Source of the DNA: Amycolatopsis benzoatilytica AK 16/65
GTDB lineage: Bacteria > Actinomycetota > Actinomycetes > Mycobacteriales > Pseudonocardiaceae
DNA length: 64,000 bases
Assembly (NCBI RefSeq): GCF_000383915.1
Contig: NZ_KB912942.1
Span: 5,638,564-5,702,563, forward strand
Direction: 5' to 3'
Shown here: one piece after another, positions 12,032 to 22,319 of the stretch
How positions within the stretch are numbered: the stretch's first letter is position 1
How the letters are laid out: every line of letters begins with the position of its first letter
Program-made: the position numbers and the translations under genes
The notes under the pieces: generated by a model
Told to the model about the DNA's origin: nothing
Seen by the model: the letters and a program-made list of their open reading frames with translations, nothing else
Database searches by the model: none

Positions 12032-14371
12032 GTGGCATTGATCAGCCGGGTGGGCAAGCGGCTCCGCCGGATCATCCAGCGGCCGGGCAGCGTCGAGCTG
12101 ACCCGCTACGAAGCGCTGCTGCCCGCTGTCGAGAAGCTCGAACCGGAGCTGGAGAAGCTCGACGACGCCGAACTCACCGAGCGCGCGGGCAAGCTGCGAG
12201 ACGCGATCGGCGGTGCCGCCTCGTTCACCGACGACCAGCTGGTCGAGGTCTGCGCGCTCGGCCGCGAGGCGGCCCGGCGCAAGCTCGGCGAACGTGCCTT
12301 CGACGTCCAGCTGCTCGGCACGATGGGCCTGCTCACCGGCCACGTCGTGCAGATGGAGACCGGTGAAGGCAAGACGCTGGCCGGCGCGTTGGCCGCGGCC
12401 GGGTACGCGCTGCGCGGCCGCCGCGTGCACGTGGTGACCGTCAACGACTACCTCGCCCGCCGCGACGCGGAGTGGATGAAGCCGGTGTACGACCTGCTCG
12501 GCGTCACCGTCGGCTGGGTCGAGCCAGCGCACTCGAAGGAGGAGCGCAAGGAGGTCTACGGCCAGGAGGTCACCTACGGCGCGGTCGCCGAGATCGGCTT
12601 CGACGTGCTGCGCGACCGGCTGGTGACCCAGGCCGCCGACCTGGTGCAGCGCGCTCCCGAGGTGGCCATCGTCGACGAGGCCGACTCGGTGCTGGTCGAC
12701 GAGGCGCGGGTGCCGCTGGTGATGGCCGGCTCGATCGACCACAACGACGCCGACGAGGAGGTCGCCAAGATCGTCCGGCGGCTGCGGCTCGGCCTGCACT
12801 ACGAGACCGACTCCGAGGGCCGCAACGCGTGGCTGACCAGCGCCGGCGCCTCGGTGGTGGAGAAGTCGCTCGGCGGCATCGACCTGTACGACGAGTCCGG
12901 CTCGGACCGGCTCGCCGCGGTGAACGTCGCCCTGCACGCGCACGCTCTGCTCACGCGCGACGTCGACTACCTGGTCCGCGACGGCAAGGTGCAGCTGATC
13001 AACGCCGCCCGCGGCCGGGTCGCCGAACTGCAGCGCTGGCCGGACGGCCTGCAGGCGGCGGTCGAGGCGAAGGAGCAGGTCGCCGCCACCGACCGAGGCG
13101 AGATCCTGGACTCGATCACCGTGCAGGCACTGCTCGCCCGCTACCCGGAGGTGGCGGGCATGACCGGTACCGCGGTGGCGGTCGCCGAGCAGCTGCGCGA
13201 GTTCTACCGGCTCGAGGTCGCGGTGATCCCGCCGAACACCCCGAACGTCCGCGAGGACCAGCCGGACCGGGTCTTCGCCTCGCCGTCGCAGAAGCTGCGC
13301 GCGATCGAGGAAGAGATCCGCACGGTGCACGAGACCGGGCGGCCGATCCTCGTCGGCACCCAGGACGTGGCCGAGTCCGAGGAACTGGCCGAAAAGCTGG
13401 CGAAGGCCGACCTGCCGTGCGTCGTGCTGAACGCGCGCAACGACGCCGAAGAGGCCGCGATCATCGCCGAGGCGGGCACGAAGGGCGCGGTCACCGTGTC
13501 CACCCAGATGGCCGGCCGCGGCACCGACATCCGGCTCGGCGGCAGCGACGGCGCGAGCCGCGAGGAGGTCGCCGAACTGGGCGGTCTGCACGTGATCGGC
13601 ACCGCTCGGTACCCGTCCAGCCGGCTCGACGGGCAGCTGCGCGGCCGGTCCGGACGACAGGGCGACCCGGGCAGCGCGATCTTCTTCGCGAGCTTGAACG
13701 ACGACCTGGTGCTGTCGAACGCACCGGACCTGCCAGACGGCATCGACGCCGACAGCGAGACCGGCGAGATCACCGACCCTGCCGCGCACCGCCAGCTCAA
13801 CCACGCTCAGCGCGTCGCCGAGGGCGTCGATCTGGAGATCCACCGCAACACCTGGCGCTACACCCGGCTGATCGAACGGCAGCGCGCCGAGCTGCTGGAA
13901 CACCGCGACAAGGTGCTGCACACCGCGCTCGCCGCCGAGGAGCTGGAGAAGGCGCAGGAGGAGAAGTTCGGCGAGCTGAAGGAGAAGCTGGACGACGACG
14001 AGCGGGTCGAGCAGATCTGCCGCGAGGTCCGGCTGTTCCACCTCGACCAGCTGTGGTCGGATCACCTGGCGTATCTGACCGACGTGCGCGAAAGCATCCA
14101 CCTGCGCGCGCTGGCCCGCGAGACGCCGCTGGACGAGTTCCACCGCGCGGCGATCCCGGAATTCCACAAGATCATCGCCGAGTCCGCGGCCCGGGCGGCG
14201 AAGACGCTGGAAGAAGCCGAGATCACCGACGACGGCATCGACCTCGCCGACGCCGGGGTGCGGCGGGCCAACACCACCTGGACCTACCTGGTGCACGACA
14301 ACCCGTTCGACTCCGACTTCGAGCAGACGGTCAAGAAGGTCCGCAGCATGATGCGGATGAAGAAGTCCTGA
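12032..14371 (+). CDS. secA2: Accessory preprotein translocase ATPase SecA2
   Basis: 779-residue ATPase that drives export of a subset of proteins through the Sec channel. Walker A is METGEGKT (about residues 108-115) and Walker B is IVDEADSVLVDE. NDYLARRDAEWM, YGAVAEIGFDVLRDR and the helicase motif GRGTDIRLGG are all present. It is shorter than housekeeping SecA and ends in a basic VKKVRSMMRMKKS without the zinc-binding SEC-C tail, and its sequence follows mycobacterial SecA2. GTG at 12032 follows GAGGCGAGGAGACC; an in-frame extension to 11921 would overlap the divergent gene. It ends in a strong hairpin. Dedicated substrates are not encoded next to it. Confidence 0.93.
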   Translation: MALISRVGKRLRRIIQRPGSVELTRYEALLPAVEKLEPELEKLDDAELTERAGKLRDAIGGAASFTDDQLVEVCALGREAARRKLGERAFDVQLLGTMGLLTGHVVQMETGEGKTLAGALAAAGYALRGRRVHVVTVNDYLARRDAEWMKPVYDLLGVTVGWVEPAHSKEERKEVYGQEVTYGAVAEIGFDVLRDRLVTQAADLVQRAPEVAIVDEADSVLVDEARVPLVMAGSIDHNDADEEVAKIVRRLRLGLHYETDSEGRNAWLTSAGASVVEKSLGGIDLYDESGSDRLAAVNVALHAHALLTRDVDYLVRDGKVQLINAARGRVAELQRWPDGLQAAVEAKEQVAATDRGEILDSITVQALLARYPEVAGMTGTAVAVAEQLREFYRLEVAVIPPNTPNVREDQPDRVFASPSQKLRAIEEEIRTVHETGRPILVGTQDVAESEELAEKLAKADLPCVVLNARNDAEEAAIIAEAGTKGAVTVSTQMAGRGTDIRLGGSDGASREEVAELGGLHVIGTARYPSSRLDGQLRGRSGRQGDPGSAIFFASLNDDLVLSNAPDLPDGIDADSETGEITDPAAHRQLNHAQRVAEGVDLEIHRNTWRYTRLIERQRAELLEHRDKVLHTALAAEELEKAQEEKFGELKEKLDDDERVEQICREVRLFHLDQLWSDHLAYLTDVRESIHLRALARETPLDEFHRAAIPEFHKIIAESAARAAKTLEEAEITDDGIDLADAGVRRANTTWTYLVHDNPFDSDFEQTVKKVRSMMRMKKS

Positions 14372-14382
14372 TTTCTGTGCCC

Positions 14383-14415
14383 GGAGGGCCCCTCGCCGCG
14401 CGCGAGGGGCCCTCC
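14383..14415 (+). terminator. Strong hairpin terminator after secA2
   Basis: A perfect 14-bp stem (14383-14396 with 14402-14415; GGAGGGCCCCTCGC) and a 5-nt loop, starting 11 nt after the secA2 stop. It has no T-run, as is common in actinobacteria. Confidence 0.85.
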
Positions 14416-14474
14416 GCCGTTCTCTGGCTCACCTCCGCTTAGTTTCTGTCGGCGTGGTGGGACAGAATGACGGC

Positions 14475-16196
14475 ATGCCGCAACTGCGCATCGCACTCGC
14501 CCAGGTCAACACCACCGTCGGCGACATCGACGGGAACACCGCACTCACCGTCGAGTGGGCCCGCAAGGCCGCCGAGGCGGGAGCGCACGTCGTCGTGTTC
14601 CCGGAGATGTCCCAGACCGGCTACCCCGTCGAAGACCTCACTCTCCGCCGCACGTTCGCCGAGGCGTCCCGGCGGTCAGTGACCGAGCTGGCGCGCCGCC
14701 TCGACGAGGCTGGCTGCGGCGAGCTGCTCGCGTACGTCGGCTACCTGGATTACGACGAGGTCGGCCCGCGCGACGCGGCGGCCGCGCTGTACCGCGGCGA
14801 GGTCGTCGCCCGGCAGTTCAAGCACCACCTGCCGAACTACGGCGTGTTCGACGAGCACCGATACTTCAAGCCGGGCACCGAACTCGAGGTGCTGCGCCTG
14901 CACGGCGTCGACATCGGCATGGTGATCTGCGAGGACATCTGGCAGGACGGTGGCCCGATCTCGGCGCTGGGCAAGGCCGGGGTCGACCTGGTGGTCGCGC
15001 CGAACGCCTCGCCGTACGAACGCTCGAAGGACGAACAGCGGCTGCCGCTGATCGCGCGGCGGGCCGCCGAGGCGGGCGCGCCGCTGGTGTACACGAACCA
15101 GGTCGGCGGTCAGGACGACCTGGTCTTCGACGGCGACTCGCTGGTGGTCGGCGCGGACGGCGCGTTGCTGGCCCGGGCACCGCAGTTCGTGGAGCACCTG
15201 CTGGTGCTGGATCTGGACCTGCCGGCATCCGAGCCCGGGCCGTCGGGGTCGTTCGACGGTCTTGACGTGCACCGGCGAGTGCTGAGCGATGCGCCGCTGC
15301 CCGCTTACGAGCCGGTGGCCGCTCCTGCGATCGTCGAACCTCTGTCGGACGAGGCCGAAGTGTGGTCGGCGCTGGTCGTCGGGCTGCGCGACTACGTGCA
15401 CAAGAACGGTTTCTCGACGGTCACATTCGGCTTCTCCGGCGGGATCGACTCCGCGGTGTGCGCGGCGCTGGCGGCGGACGCACTGGGCGGGGACAAGGTG
15501 TACGGCGTTTCGATGCCGTCGAAGTACTCGTCGTCGCACTCGAAGGACGACGCCGAGGATTTGGCCGAGCGAATCGGCGCGCACTACCGCGTGGAGCCGG
15601 TGGCGGACATGGTCGACGTGTATGTCAACCAGCTGAAGCTGACCGGACTCGCGGAGGAGAACATCCAGGCGCGGGTGCGCGGCATGCTGCTGATGGCACT
15701 GTCCAATCTGGACGGTCACCTGGTGCTGGCGACCGGGAACAAGACCGAACTGGCGGTCGGGTACTCGACGATTTACGGGGACGCGGTCGGGGCGTTCGCG
15801 CCGATCAAGGACCTGTTCAAGACACATGTGTGGCAGCTGGCCCGGTGGCGCAACGAGGAAGCCGCCAAGCGCGGCGAGACGCCGCCGATCCCGGAGAACT
15901 CGATCACGAAACCGCCGTCGGCGGAGCTGCGGCCCGGGCAGAAGGATTCGGACTCGCTGCCGGATTACGAACTGCTGGACGACGTCCTGGACGGGTACGT
16001 CGAAAACGACCGGGGCTACGCGGACTTGATCGAGGCCGGATTCGACCCGGCGACGATCGACCGCGTCGTGCAACTGGTGGACCGGGCCGAGTACAAGCGG
16101 CGGCAGTACCCGCCGGGCACGAAGATCACGTTCAAGGCTTTCGGACGGGATCGGCGGCTGCCGATGACGAACCGGTGGCGGGAACGGAAGTCCTGA
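14475..16196 (+). CDS. nadE: Glutamine-dependent NAD+ synthetase
   Basis: 573-residue two-domain enzyme making NAD+ from deamido-NAD+, ATP and glutamine. The N-terminal nitrilase-type glutaminase has Glu44 (FPEMSQTGYP), Lys116 (FKHHLPNYG) and Cys152 (GMVICEDIW). The C-terminal synthetase carries the PP-loop SGGIDSA at 321-327 and the NKTELAVGYSTIYGD motif. ATG 14475 is preferred over GTG 14454 because homologues begin at this position and a CAGAAT box ends 6 nt ahead, suggesting a leaderless message. The length suits the shorter bacterial form rather than the ~680-residue mycobacterial one. Cytoplasmic, stand-alone gene followed by ogt 105 bp later. Confidence 0.95.
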   Translation: MPQLRIALAQVNTTVGDIDGNTALTVEWARKAAEAGAHVVVFPEMSQTGYPVEDLTLRRTFAEASRRSVTELARRLDEAGCGELLAYVGYLDYDEVGPRDAAAALYRGEVVARQFKHHLPNYGVFDEHRYFKPGTELEVLRLHGVDIGMVICEDIWQDGGPISALGKAGVDLVVAPNASPYERSKDEQRLPLIARRAAEAGAPLVYTNQVGGQDDLVFDGDSLVVGADGALLARAPQFVEHLLVLDLDLPASEPGPSGSFDGLDVHRRVLSDAPLPAYEPVAAPAIVEPLSDEAEVWSALVVGLRDYVHKNGFSTVTFGFSGGIDSAVCAALAADALGGDKVYGVSMPSKYSSSHSKDDAEDLAERIGAHYRVEPVADMVDVYVNQLKLTGLAEENIQARVRGMLLMALSNLDGHLVLATGNKTELAVGYSTIYGDAVGAFAPIKDLFKTHVWQLARWRNEEAAKRGETPPIPENSITKPPSAELRPGQKDSDSLPDYELLDDVLDGYVENDRGYADLIEAGFDPATIDRVVQLVDRAEYKRRQYPPGTKITFKAFGRDRRLPMTNRWRERKS

Positions 16197-16288
16197 CCGG
16201 CGTTTCCCCGATGCGGACGCCATCTTGCCCGGTCCGCGCGGCGCGGGGTCGTGTCGTTTTCCCGCCAGTTTCTGTCGGCGCCGGACCG

Positions 16289-16294
16289 TACGCT
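16289..16294 (+). promoter_or_regulatory. Putative -10 box for leaderless ogt mRNA
   Basis: TACGCT followed by 7 nt and the ATG at 16302; no Shine-Dalgarno. The box supports this start over the upstream in-frame GTG at 16251. Confidence 0.45.
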
Positions 16295-16301
16295 GGGCCG
16301 C

Positions 16302-16835
16302 ATGACGGTTGGGTTCACGGTGTTCGACACCCCGATCGGGGCGTGCGGCCTCGCCTGGCGCGACGGTGCGGTCATCGGCACCGCACTGCCGGGCAGCACG
16401 CCCGCACGCACGCGGGCGCACCTGGAGACTCGCTTCCCGGACGCGGTCGAATCACCGGTGCCGGAAGACCTGCGGCCGGTAGTGGAGGACGTGGTCGCGC
16501 TGCTGTCCGGCCAATCCCGCGATCTGCGTTCGGTTCCGCTGGACTACCGGGGAGTGCCGGAGTTCAACCGGCGCGCGTATGACGTCGCGCGTGCCATTCC
16601 GCCGGGAAAAGTGCTGACCTACGGGGACATCGCGCATCGGCTGGGCGCACCGGGTTCGGCGCAGGCGGTCGGGCAGGCGATGGGGAACAACCCGTTCCCC
16701 ATCATCGTGCCGTGCCACCGGGTGCTGGGCGCGGGCAAGAACACCGGAGGGTTCTCGGCACCGGGCGGAGTCGAGACGAAACGGCGGATGCTGGTGATCG
16801 AGGGGGCGTTTCCGGACGAGCCGACGCTGTTCTGA
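16302..16835 (+). CDS. ogt: Methylated-DNA-protein cysteine methyltransferase
   Basis: 177-residue suicide repair protein that moves the alkyl group from O6-alkylguanine to its own cysteine. Cys138 lies in the invariant IVPCHRV. The helix-turn-helix and Asn-hinge region (YGDIAHRLGAPGSAQAVGQAMGNNP in outline) and the C-terminal GGFSAPGGVETKRRML are present. The N-terminal domain is short and lacks the zinc/Ada transcription module, so this is an Ogt-type rather than an Ada-type protein. Length matches the family. The start at 16302 was chosen from the -10-like box and because MTVGFTVFDTPIG matches usual N-termini. Confidence 0.93.
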   Translation: MTVGFTVFDTPIGACGLAWRDGAVIGTALPGSTPARTRAHLETRFPDAVESPVPEDLRPVVEDVVALLSGQSRDLRSVPLDYRGVPEFNRRAYDVARAIPPGKVLTYGDIAHRLGAPGSAQAVGQAMGNNPFPIIVPCHRVLGAGKNTGGFSAPGGVETKRRMLVIEGAFPDEPTLF

Positions 16836-17443
16836 CCGGTCCGGGCCGGGGTTCTCGACGGAACCGGGTGGGTTCCCGCCGAAGTCTTCGCCGGATGGAG
16901 GCTGCGGGCGGCTCCTGGTCGGAGTCTTCGCCGGGCGGAGGACGCGGGCGGCTCCCGTCGGAGTCTTCGTACGAGCGAGCCGACTGGCGACCTGACCAGG
17001 TTTTCGAGCGAGCTGGCCAGAGTTCGGGGCGCGAGCTTGGCAGCTGACGACGCCAAACCCCCGTTCCGGTTCGACGACGAGCGCCCCGGGTTCCGGCCAC
17101 ACCCCCAGTGCAGCCGGACTCCGGGCAGCCCGCCGGAATCCGGGCGGAACGATGGTCAAGGCTTCCAGGATGCGCGGCGTTCGGGCACGTCCGCACGACA
17201 CCGGTCAGCCCGGAACGTGATCTCGGCGGAGTCGGCGGCCCCGGGCTCAGCGCTCTTCCCAGCGTCAGGTCAACCCCGCAGCGCTCGCGCATCCCGGGCA
17301 GCTCATCCGCAGGCAGCTCGTCCCGGCCGGTCTTCCCCTGCCCGGCCTGCTCCCGGCGGCCCGTTCAGCCCGGCCCCTCCTGTCCCCGCAGGCCGTGCCT
17401 AGCTTCGCGACCCAGGCCGCTCAGCGACCGCCGGACCTGCCGG
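16836..17443. other. 608-bp gap with short tandem repeat, no convincing gene
   Basis: Lies between the convergent ogt and DinB-like genes. The left third carries a ~40-bp tandem repeat. The rest is GC-rich with no recognisable protein, RNA or promoter; the open frame from TTG 17037 to 17402 has no ribosome site and no recognisable product. Confidence 0.5.
16881..16969. repeat. ~40-bp tandem repeat, about 2.2 copies
   Basis: Units start at 16881, 16921 and (partial) 16960, each beginning G[AG]AGTCTTCG and continuing with GCGGGCGGCTCC in the first two. Copies 1 and 2 differ at about five positions. Confidence 0.7.
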
Positions 17444-18025
17444 TCATTCCCCCGCTTGCCAAGGCTTCAGCCAATCCGTTGCCGGCCATCCCTCGACCGC
17501 GGCCAGCAGCGGCATCGCGGTTGCTCCGTCCAGCGATTCCCGGATGATGTCCGCGTGTCCGGCGTGCCGAGCCGTCTCCTCGATCAGGTGCAGCAGCACC
17601 CACCGCACCGACCAGGCGTCCACGTCCGGCGGGAACCACGGGACGTCCTTCGGCACCGGGACTTCCTGGTCCAGGTCGGCGATCCCGGCGATGACCTCTT
17701 CGGTCCGGGCGGCTACCCGGTCGTACCCGGCGAGCACCGAATCCATCGTCTCGTCCGGGCCCAGCCGGTAATTCTCCTGGTACCCCGCCATGCTCTCGGC
17801 GAACGGCTTCGGCTCGACGCGCAGCACCCGGTCTATCCACTCGCTCTCGGTGGACGACACATGTTTCACCAGGCCGCCGACGCTCAACTCGCTCGCGCTC
17901 GGCACCGCGCGGGCCTGCTCGTCGGTCAGTCCGTAGACCGCCGCCTTCATCGCCTGGCGTTGCTGGGCCAGGAAACCGAGCAGTCCGCTGCGCTCGTCGG
18001 GGGTCGGGGAGACTTTGCCAGCCAT
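17444..18025 (-). CDS. DinB/DUF664-family protein
   Basis: 193-residue cytoplasmic protein of the DinB-like four-helix-bundle superfamily. Metal-ligand histidines appear in the expected places: GLVKHVSSTES (about residue 47), VLLHLIEETARHAGHADIIRE (about 137-155). Members of this group are metal-dependent thiol S-transferases or of unknown function; the substrate is not predictable. ATG 18025 has AGTGAGG 6 nt ahead, so the longer frame from 18067 was rejected. It follows the membrane protein gene at 18033 by only 7 bp in the same direction, making a two-gene operon. Confidence 0.85.
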   Translation of the reverse strand: MAGKVSPTPDERSGLLGFLAQQRQAMKAAVYGLTDEQARAVPSASELSVGGLVKHVSSTESEWIDRVLRVEPKPFAESMAGYQENYRLGPDETMDSVLAGYDRVAARTEEVIAGIADLDQEVPVPKDVPWFPPDVDAWSVRWVLLHLIEETARHAGHADIIRESLDGATAMPLLAAVEGWPATDWLKPWQAGE

Positions 18026-18032
18026 GGTGGCC

Positions 18033-18641
18033 TCACTTCCGGTGTCGGTTGCTTCGCAGCGTCCCATCCGCCACCGACAATTTCCGGCCGTTCGGCGGGA
18101 CCGGCATCTGCACGACGTACGCGCCGCCGAGCACGATCTCCGCCGCCTGAACGACCAACTGCACTCTCGTGGACACTCCCTGCAGGTGCCCGGCCATCTC
18201 GGCGGCCACCACCAAGAGCCACGCGAGAAGGACGAACGACAGCCCGCCGACCGCCACGGCGCGCCAGCGCGGCGGCCACCACAGGACCAGGCTCACCGCG
18301 CCGAGCACGAAGATCAGGTTCAGCAGGATCGGCGTCACGACGGTCTCCGGCACGCCGGCGCACACCATCAGCACGATCCCGAACGCGCCCACCGAGACCG
18401 CGGTCAGCCGGCTCGTCCAGTGCACCGGCACCAAGCGCATCAGCGCCGGCCCGGCCAGGAAGAACGCCAACCCGCCCAGCCCGGTCGCGATCTGGAATTC
18501 CGGGCGTGCGCGCAAGAGGTCCCAGACCGGCTGCCGCACCGGCGAGACTCCGGTCGGCAGGAAAAACTCCAGCAGCCACGCGGAATACCCCGCCAAACCC
18601 AGTCCGATCAGGGCGATCGAAGCCACCCGAGCAGCGCGCAC
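18033..18641 (-). CDS. Six-helix membrane protein (DUF998-like)
   Basis: 202-residue integral membrane protein with about six hydrophobic helices. The pattern (short N-terminal helix, FFLPTGVSPVRQ loop, conserved GxxGLAFFLAGPAL, then paired helices) resembles DUF998-type proteins, but I do not recognise it firmly. GTG start at 18641. It forms a tight pair with the downstream DinB-like gene. No function should be assigned. Confidence 0.7.
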   Translation of the reverse strand: MRAARVASIALIGLGLAGYSAWLLEFFLPTGVSPVRQPVWDLLRARPEFQIATGLGGLAFFLAGPALMRLVPVHWTSRLTAVSVGAFGIVLMVCAGVPETVVTPILLNLIFVLGAVSLVLWWPPRWRAVAVGGLSFVLLAWLLVVAAEMAGHLQGVSTRVQLVVQAAEIVLGGAYVVQMPVPPNGRKLSVADGTLRSNRHRK

Positions 18642-18756
18642 TTGCCCACCCTAAGCGAATCCCTGCGACGGAGTGCCAGACGGTGTCACACCCGTGACTT
18701 ACCGGCCCGGGACCGGCACCATCCGCTACCGACTCCTCACACTGAGCCAGTGCCGG

Positions 18757-21700
18757 TCACACCTGGGGCCGGACGAACGGGAACAGCACGGTCTGCCGGA
18801 TCGACGTCCCGCTCAGCATCATCAGCAGCCGGTCCACGCCCATGCCCAGGCCGCCGGTCGGCGGCATGCCGTGCTCCAGCGCCAGCAGGAAGTCCTCGTC
18901 CAGTTCCATCGCCTCGACGTCGCCGCTCGCGGCGCGCAAAGACTGGGCTTCCAGGCGGCGGCGCTGTTCGAGCGGGTCGGTCAGCTCGGTGTAGGCGGTG
19001 CCCACCTCGGAGCCGAACGCGATCAGGTCCCAGCGTTCGGCCAGCCTCGGGTCGCGGCGGTGCTGGCGGGTCAGCGGCGAGACCTCGGTCGGGTAGTCGG
19101 TGTAGAAGGTCGGCAGCACCGTCTTTCCTTCGACCAGGTGCTCGTGCGCTTTCAACACCAAGTCGCCCGCGCCGGCGTCCTCAGGCACCGGTACACCGGC
19201 GGCGAGGCACACCTTTCGCAGGGTCGCGACCGAAGTGCTCGAGTCGATCTCCTCGCCGAGCGCCTCCGACACCGCGGTGTGCACCGGGATCACTGGCCAG
19301 TCACCGGAGATGTCGTGCTCGACGATTCGGCCGTCGGCGCCGTGGCGACGCACGATCTGTGCGCCGTAGGCGGCTTCGGCGGCGTACTGGATCAGCTCGC
19401 GCATCAGCTGCCGCATGGAGTTGTAGTCCGCGTACGCCTGGTACGCCTCCAGCATCGTGAACTCCGGGTTGTGCGTCGCGTCGACACCCTCGTTGCGGAA
19501 GTTCCGGTTCAGCTCGAAGACCCGCTCGACCCCCGCCACGCACAGCCGCTTCAGGTACAGCTCCGGCGCGATCCGGAGGTACATCCGCATGTCGTAGGCG
19601 TTGATGTGGGTGATGAACGGCCGTGCGTTCGCACCGCCGTGGATGGTCTGCAGCATCGGGGTTTCGACTTCCAGGAAGTCGCCCTGGTGCAAGCGCTCCC
19701 GCAACGAGCGGACCACGGTGGACCGCAGCCGCAGCAGGTGCGCGGAGTCCGGGTTGACCGCCAGGTCCAGATAGCGCTGCCGCACCCGCGTCTCCGGGTC
19801 GGTCAGGCCCTTTCGCTTGTCCGGCAACGGATGCAGGCACTTCGCGGTGACTGTCCACTCGTCCACCAGCACGGACAGCTCGCCCCGCTTCGACGTGATC
19901 ACCTCGCCGCTCACGCCGACGTGGTCGCCGAGGTCGACGCCGGTGCGCCAGCCGGTCAGGTCGAGCACCTCGGCGTCGAGCATCAGCTGCAGTTCGCCGG
20001 AGAAGTCCTTGATCCGCGCGAAACACAGCCCGCCGAGGGTGCGCAGCGCGAGCACTCGCCCGGCCACCCGCACCCGTTCGCCGGTCCGGGTGTCCGGGGC
20101 CAGCTCGCCGAACTTGCCGACCACGTCCCCGAGCAGGTCCTCGCGGGCGAAGCCGACCGGGTACGGGTCCACCCCCAGCTCGCGCAGCTTGTCCACTTTG
20201 GCCACTCGCACCCGCACCTGCTCCGGGCGGCGCTTGGCCGCCGGGACCACCTTCGCGGCCGCTTCGTCGATCTGGCGGACCTGATCGAAGAAGTCCTCGC
20301 TGACGTTCTCCAGTTTCAGCGTGCGGGCGCGGCCGGTGGGCACGAAGCCCTCCAGCGCGCCGGCGACGATGCCGACCCGCGGGAGTCGCCGGGCCGAGGT
20401 GTAGCAAAGGAACCGCGGTTCCCAGTCCGGGCCGTACTTCGCGTTCGACCGGTAAAGCGACTCCAGCTGGAAGAACCGCGACGCGACACCGAGCACCGAC
20501 CGCCAGGCGCGCAGCACCGGGCCAGCCCCGATCCGCTCGCCTTCGGAGAACACGGCCCGGAACATCGCGAAGTTCAGCGAGATCCGCTGCGTGCCGATGT
20601 GCTGCGCGGCCGCGACGACCTCCGCCACCATGAACTCGTTGAGCCCGTTCTCGGCGTCCCGGTCGCGCCGCATCAGGTCCAGCGAAAGACCGCGCCGGCC
20701 CCACGGCACGAAGGACAGCAGACCGCGGAGCTGGCCGCGCGCGTCGTACGCCTCCACCATCACGCTGCGGCCGTCGCTCGGGTCGCCGAGCCGGCCGAGG
20801 GCCATCGAAAAGCCGCGCTCGGACTCGTCGCCGCGCCACTGCTGCGCGCGGGCGAGCAACTGCGCCATCTCGTCTTCGGGGATTTCGCTGTGCCGTCGCA
20901 CCTGCGCGGTGTACCCGGCACGCTCGATCCGCTTCACCGCCTGCCGGACCGATTTGCGCTCGGGACCAGTGAGGGAGAACTCGCGAACGTCGAGGACCGC
21001 TTCGTCACCGATCTCCAGCGCGCGCATCCCGGCGGCCGCGTACGCCTTCGCGCCTTTCTCGCTGGCACCGAGAGCACCCGGGATCCAGCCGTACGTACGT
21101 GCCTCGTCGATCCATGCCTGCACCGCGTCCGGCCATGCGTCCGGGTCGCCGATCGGGTCCGCGCTCGCGACACTGGTGCCGCCCAGGACTCGGTACGTCA
21201 CCGCGGCGCGACCGTTGGGAGCGAACATGACGCTCTTGTCGCGACGCGTCGCGAAGTAGCCGAGCGAGTCGTCCTCGCCGTACTCCGCAAGCAGGCGGCG
21301 CACCCGCAACTCTTCCTCGTCGGTCCGGATGCGGCGGCTGCGTACGCCGCGGAAGAGCGTGTACAGCGCGGCTGTAGCCACGAAGGTCGCACCGATGTCG
21401 AGCACCCAGTCGACCCAAGCCGGCCCCTCGCCGATGCCGATCCGGCGCAGCTGCAGGTTCTCGCCGGTGGCGTGGTTGACGGTCCAGGCGAACCGCTCCC
21501 AGGTGTCGCCGAGCGTGCCCGGGAACACCTCGGTGAGCCCCCAGCCGAGCAGGATCACGCCGACGAAGCCCAGGAACAGCACGGACAGCCCGTTCCACCA
21601 GGCGCCAGGGGCGAGCCGGGCGGGGAACGCGGGCCGCAGCGTCAGCAGGAACCAGATCAGCAGGATCGAGATCGCGTCGGCGACGGCGAGCGCGCCGACC

Positions 21701-22080
21701 TGGGTCGGGATGTGCCGCATCTGCCGGGTGCTCAAGGTGAGCAACTCGGGCGAGAACAGCAGCAAGTACTGCAGGACCAAGGTGGTCACCAGGCCGGCGA
21801 CCTGGAACAGCACGAGCACGTACAGCGCGGCCTTCTTGCGCCGGCGCAACGCGGCGCCCAGCACGGTGAGCATCAGGATGATCACGAGGCTCGAACTGGT
21901 CGGCACGCTCACCGCGCCGAACACCATGTCGATGCCGTTCATCACGCGTCCGTGCCGCCCGCCGGCTAGCAGCAGCACCACCGAGAAAATCGCGGCGAGC
22001 TGCACGATCGTGGCGGCCAGACCACCGGCTCGGGCCTTCCAGCCGGGGATGCGCGGGCGGGCGCTCACTGCGGTTTTCAT
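18757..22080 (-). CDS. lysX: Bifunctional lysyl-phosphatidylglycerol synthase / lysyl-tRNA synthetase
   Basis: 1107-residue fusion that charges tRNA-Lys and transfers the lysine to phosphatidylglycerol, lowering membrane negative charge and giving resistance to cationic peptides. The N-terminal ~240 residues hold about six or seven membrane helices. An MprF-type DUF2156 transferase domain follows (about 245-570; [28 protein letters not shown]). The rest is an OB fold plus class II LysRS core with [16 protein letters not shown] (motif 2) and [13 protein letters not shown] (motif 3). ATG 22080 follows AGAAAGG. The layout matches mycobacterial LysX. A separate housekeeping LysS is expected elsewhere. 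Divergent from panB across 239 bp. Confidence 0.95.
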   Translation of the reverse strand: MKTAVSARPRIPGWKARAGGLAATIVQLAAIFSVVLLLAGGRHGRVMNGIDMVFGAVSVPTSSSLVIILMLTVLGAALRRRKKAALYVLVLFQVAGLVTTLVLQYLLLFSPELLTLSTRQMRHIPTQVGALAVADAISILLIWFLLTLRPAFPARLAPGAWWNGLSVLFLGFVGVILLGWGLTEVFPGTLGDTWERFAWTVNHATGENLQLRRIGIGEGPAWVDWVLDIGATFVATAALYTLFRGVRSRRIRTDEEELRVRRLLAEYGEDDSLGYFATRRDKSVMFAPNGRAAVTYRVLGGTSVASADPIGDPDAWPDAVQAWIDEARTYGWIPGALGASEKGAKAYAAAGMRALEIGDEAVLDVREFSLTGPERKSVRQAVKRIERAGYTAQVRRHSEIPEDEMAQLLARAQQWRGDESERGFSMALGRLGDPSDGRSVMVEAYDARGQLRGLLSFVPWGRRGLSLDLMRRDRDAENGLNEFMVAEVVAAAQHIGTQRISLNFAMFRAVFSEGERIGAGPVLRAWRSVLGVASRFFQLESLYRSNAKYGPDWEPRFLCYTSARRLPRVGIVAGALEGFVPTGRARTLKLENVSEDFFDQVRQIDEAAAKVVPAAKRRPEQVRVRVAKVDKLRELGVDPYPVGFAREDLLGDVVGKFGELAPDTRTGERVRVAGRVLALRTLGGLCFARIKDFSGELQLMLDAEVLDLTGWRTGVDLGDHVGVSGEVITSKRGELSVLVDEWTVTAKCLHPLPDKRKGLTDPETRVRQRYLDLAVNPDSAHLLRLRSTVVRSLRERLHQGDFLEVETPMLQTIHGGANARPFITHINAYDMRMYLRIAPELYLKRLCVAGVERVFELNRNFRNEGVDATHNPEFTMLEAYQAYADYNSMRQLMRELIQYAAEAAYGAQIVRRHGADGRIVEHDISGDWPVIPVHTAVSEALGEEIDSSTSVATLRKVCLAAGVPVPEDAGAGDLVLKAHEHLVEGKTVLPTFYTDYPTEVSPLTRQHRRDPRLAERWDLIAFGSEVGTAYTELTDPLEQRRRLEAQSLRAASGDVEAMELDEDFLLALEHGMPPTGGLGMGVDRLLMMLSGTSIRQTVLFPFVRPQV

Positions 22081-22319
22081 CGGTACCTTTCTGCGGGGCA
22101 CCGGGTCGCTGCGAAGGCCCGGCGTTTCCACCACCGGACACAAAACGGTCCGATGCCTGTCAAGACGTCACAGGAGGCAAATCGGTTGTCCGCACCCGCC
22201 CGTGTGAAGCTGGTCGCACGGTCTTGGGGCGGTTCGGCCCGCGTGTCACGCTGAGACCGGTACTGATTCCACGACCCGGGGACCTCTTCGAGGCCCCGAG
22301 GGAAGGACGGTCGACGACG

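Noticed and set aside
17037..17402. 121-codon frame starting TTG
   Set aside because: No ribosome site, low-complexity Pro/Ser/Ala/Arg composition, no recognisable family.
18740..18752. Terminator after lysX (CACTG/CAGTG hairpin)
   Set aside because: Only a 5-bp stem with a 3-nt loop; too weak to call.
18673..21969. 1098-codon plus-strand frame
   Set aside because: Runs antisense to lysX; composition (Arg/His/Gln/Asp-rich, no fold pattern) is a GC-bias shadow.
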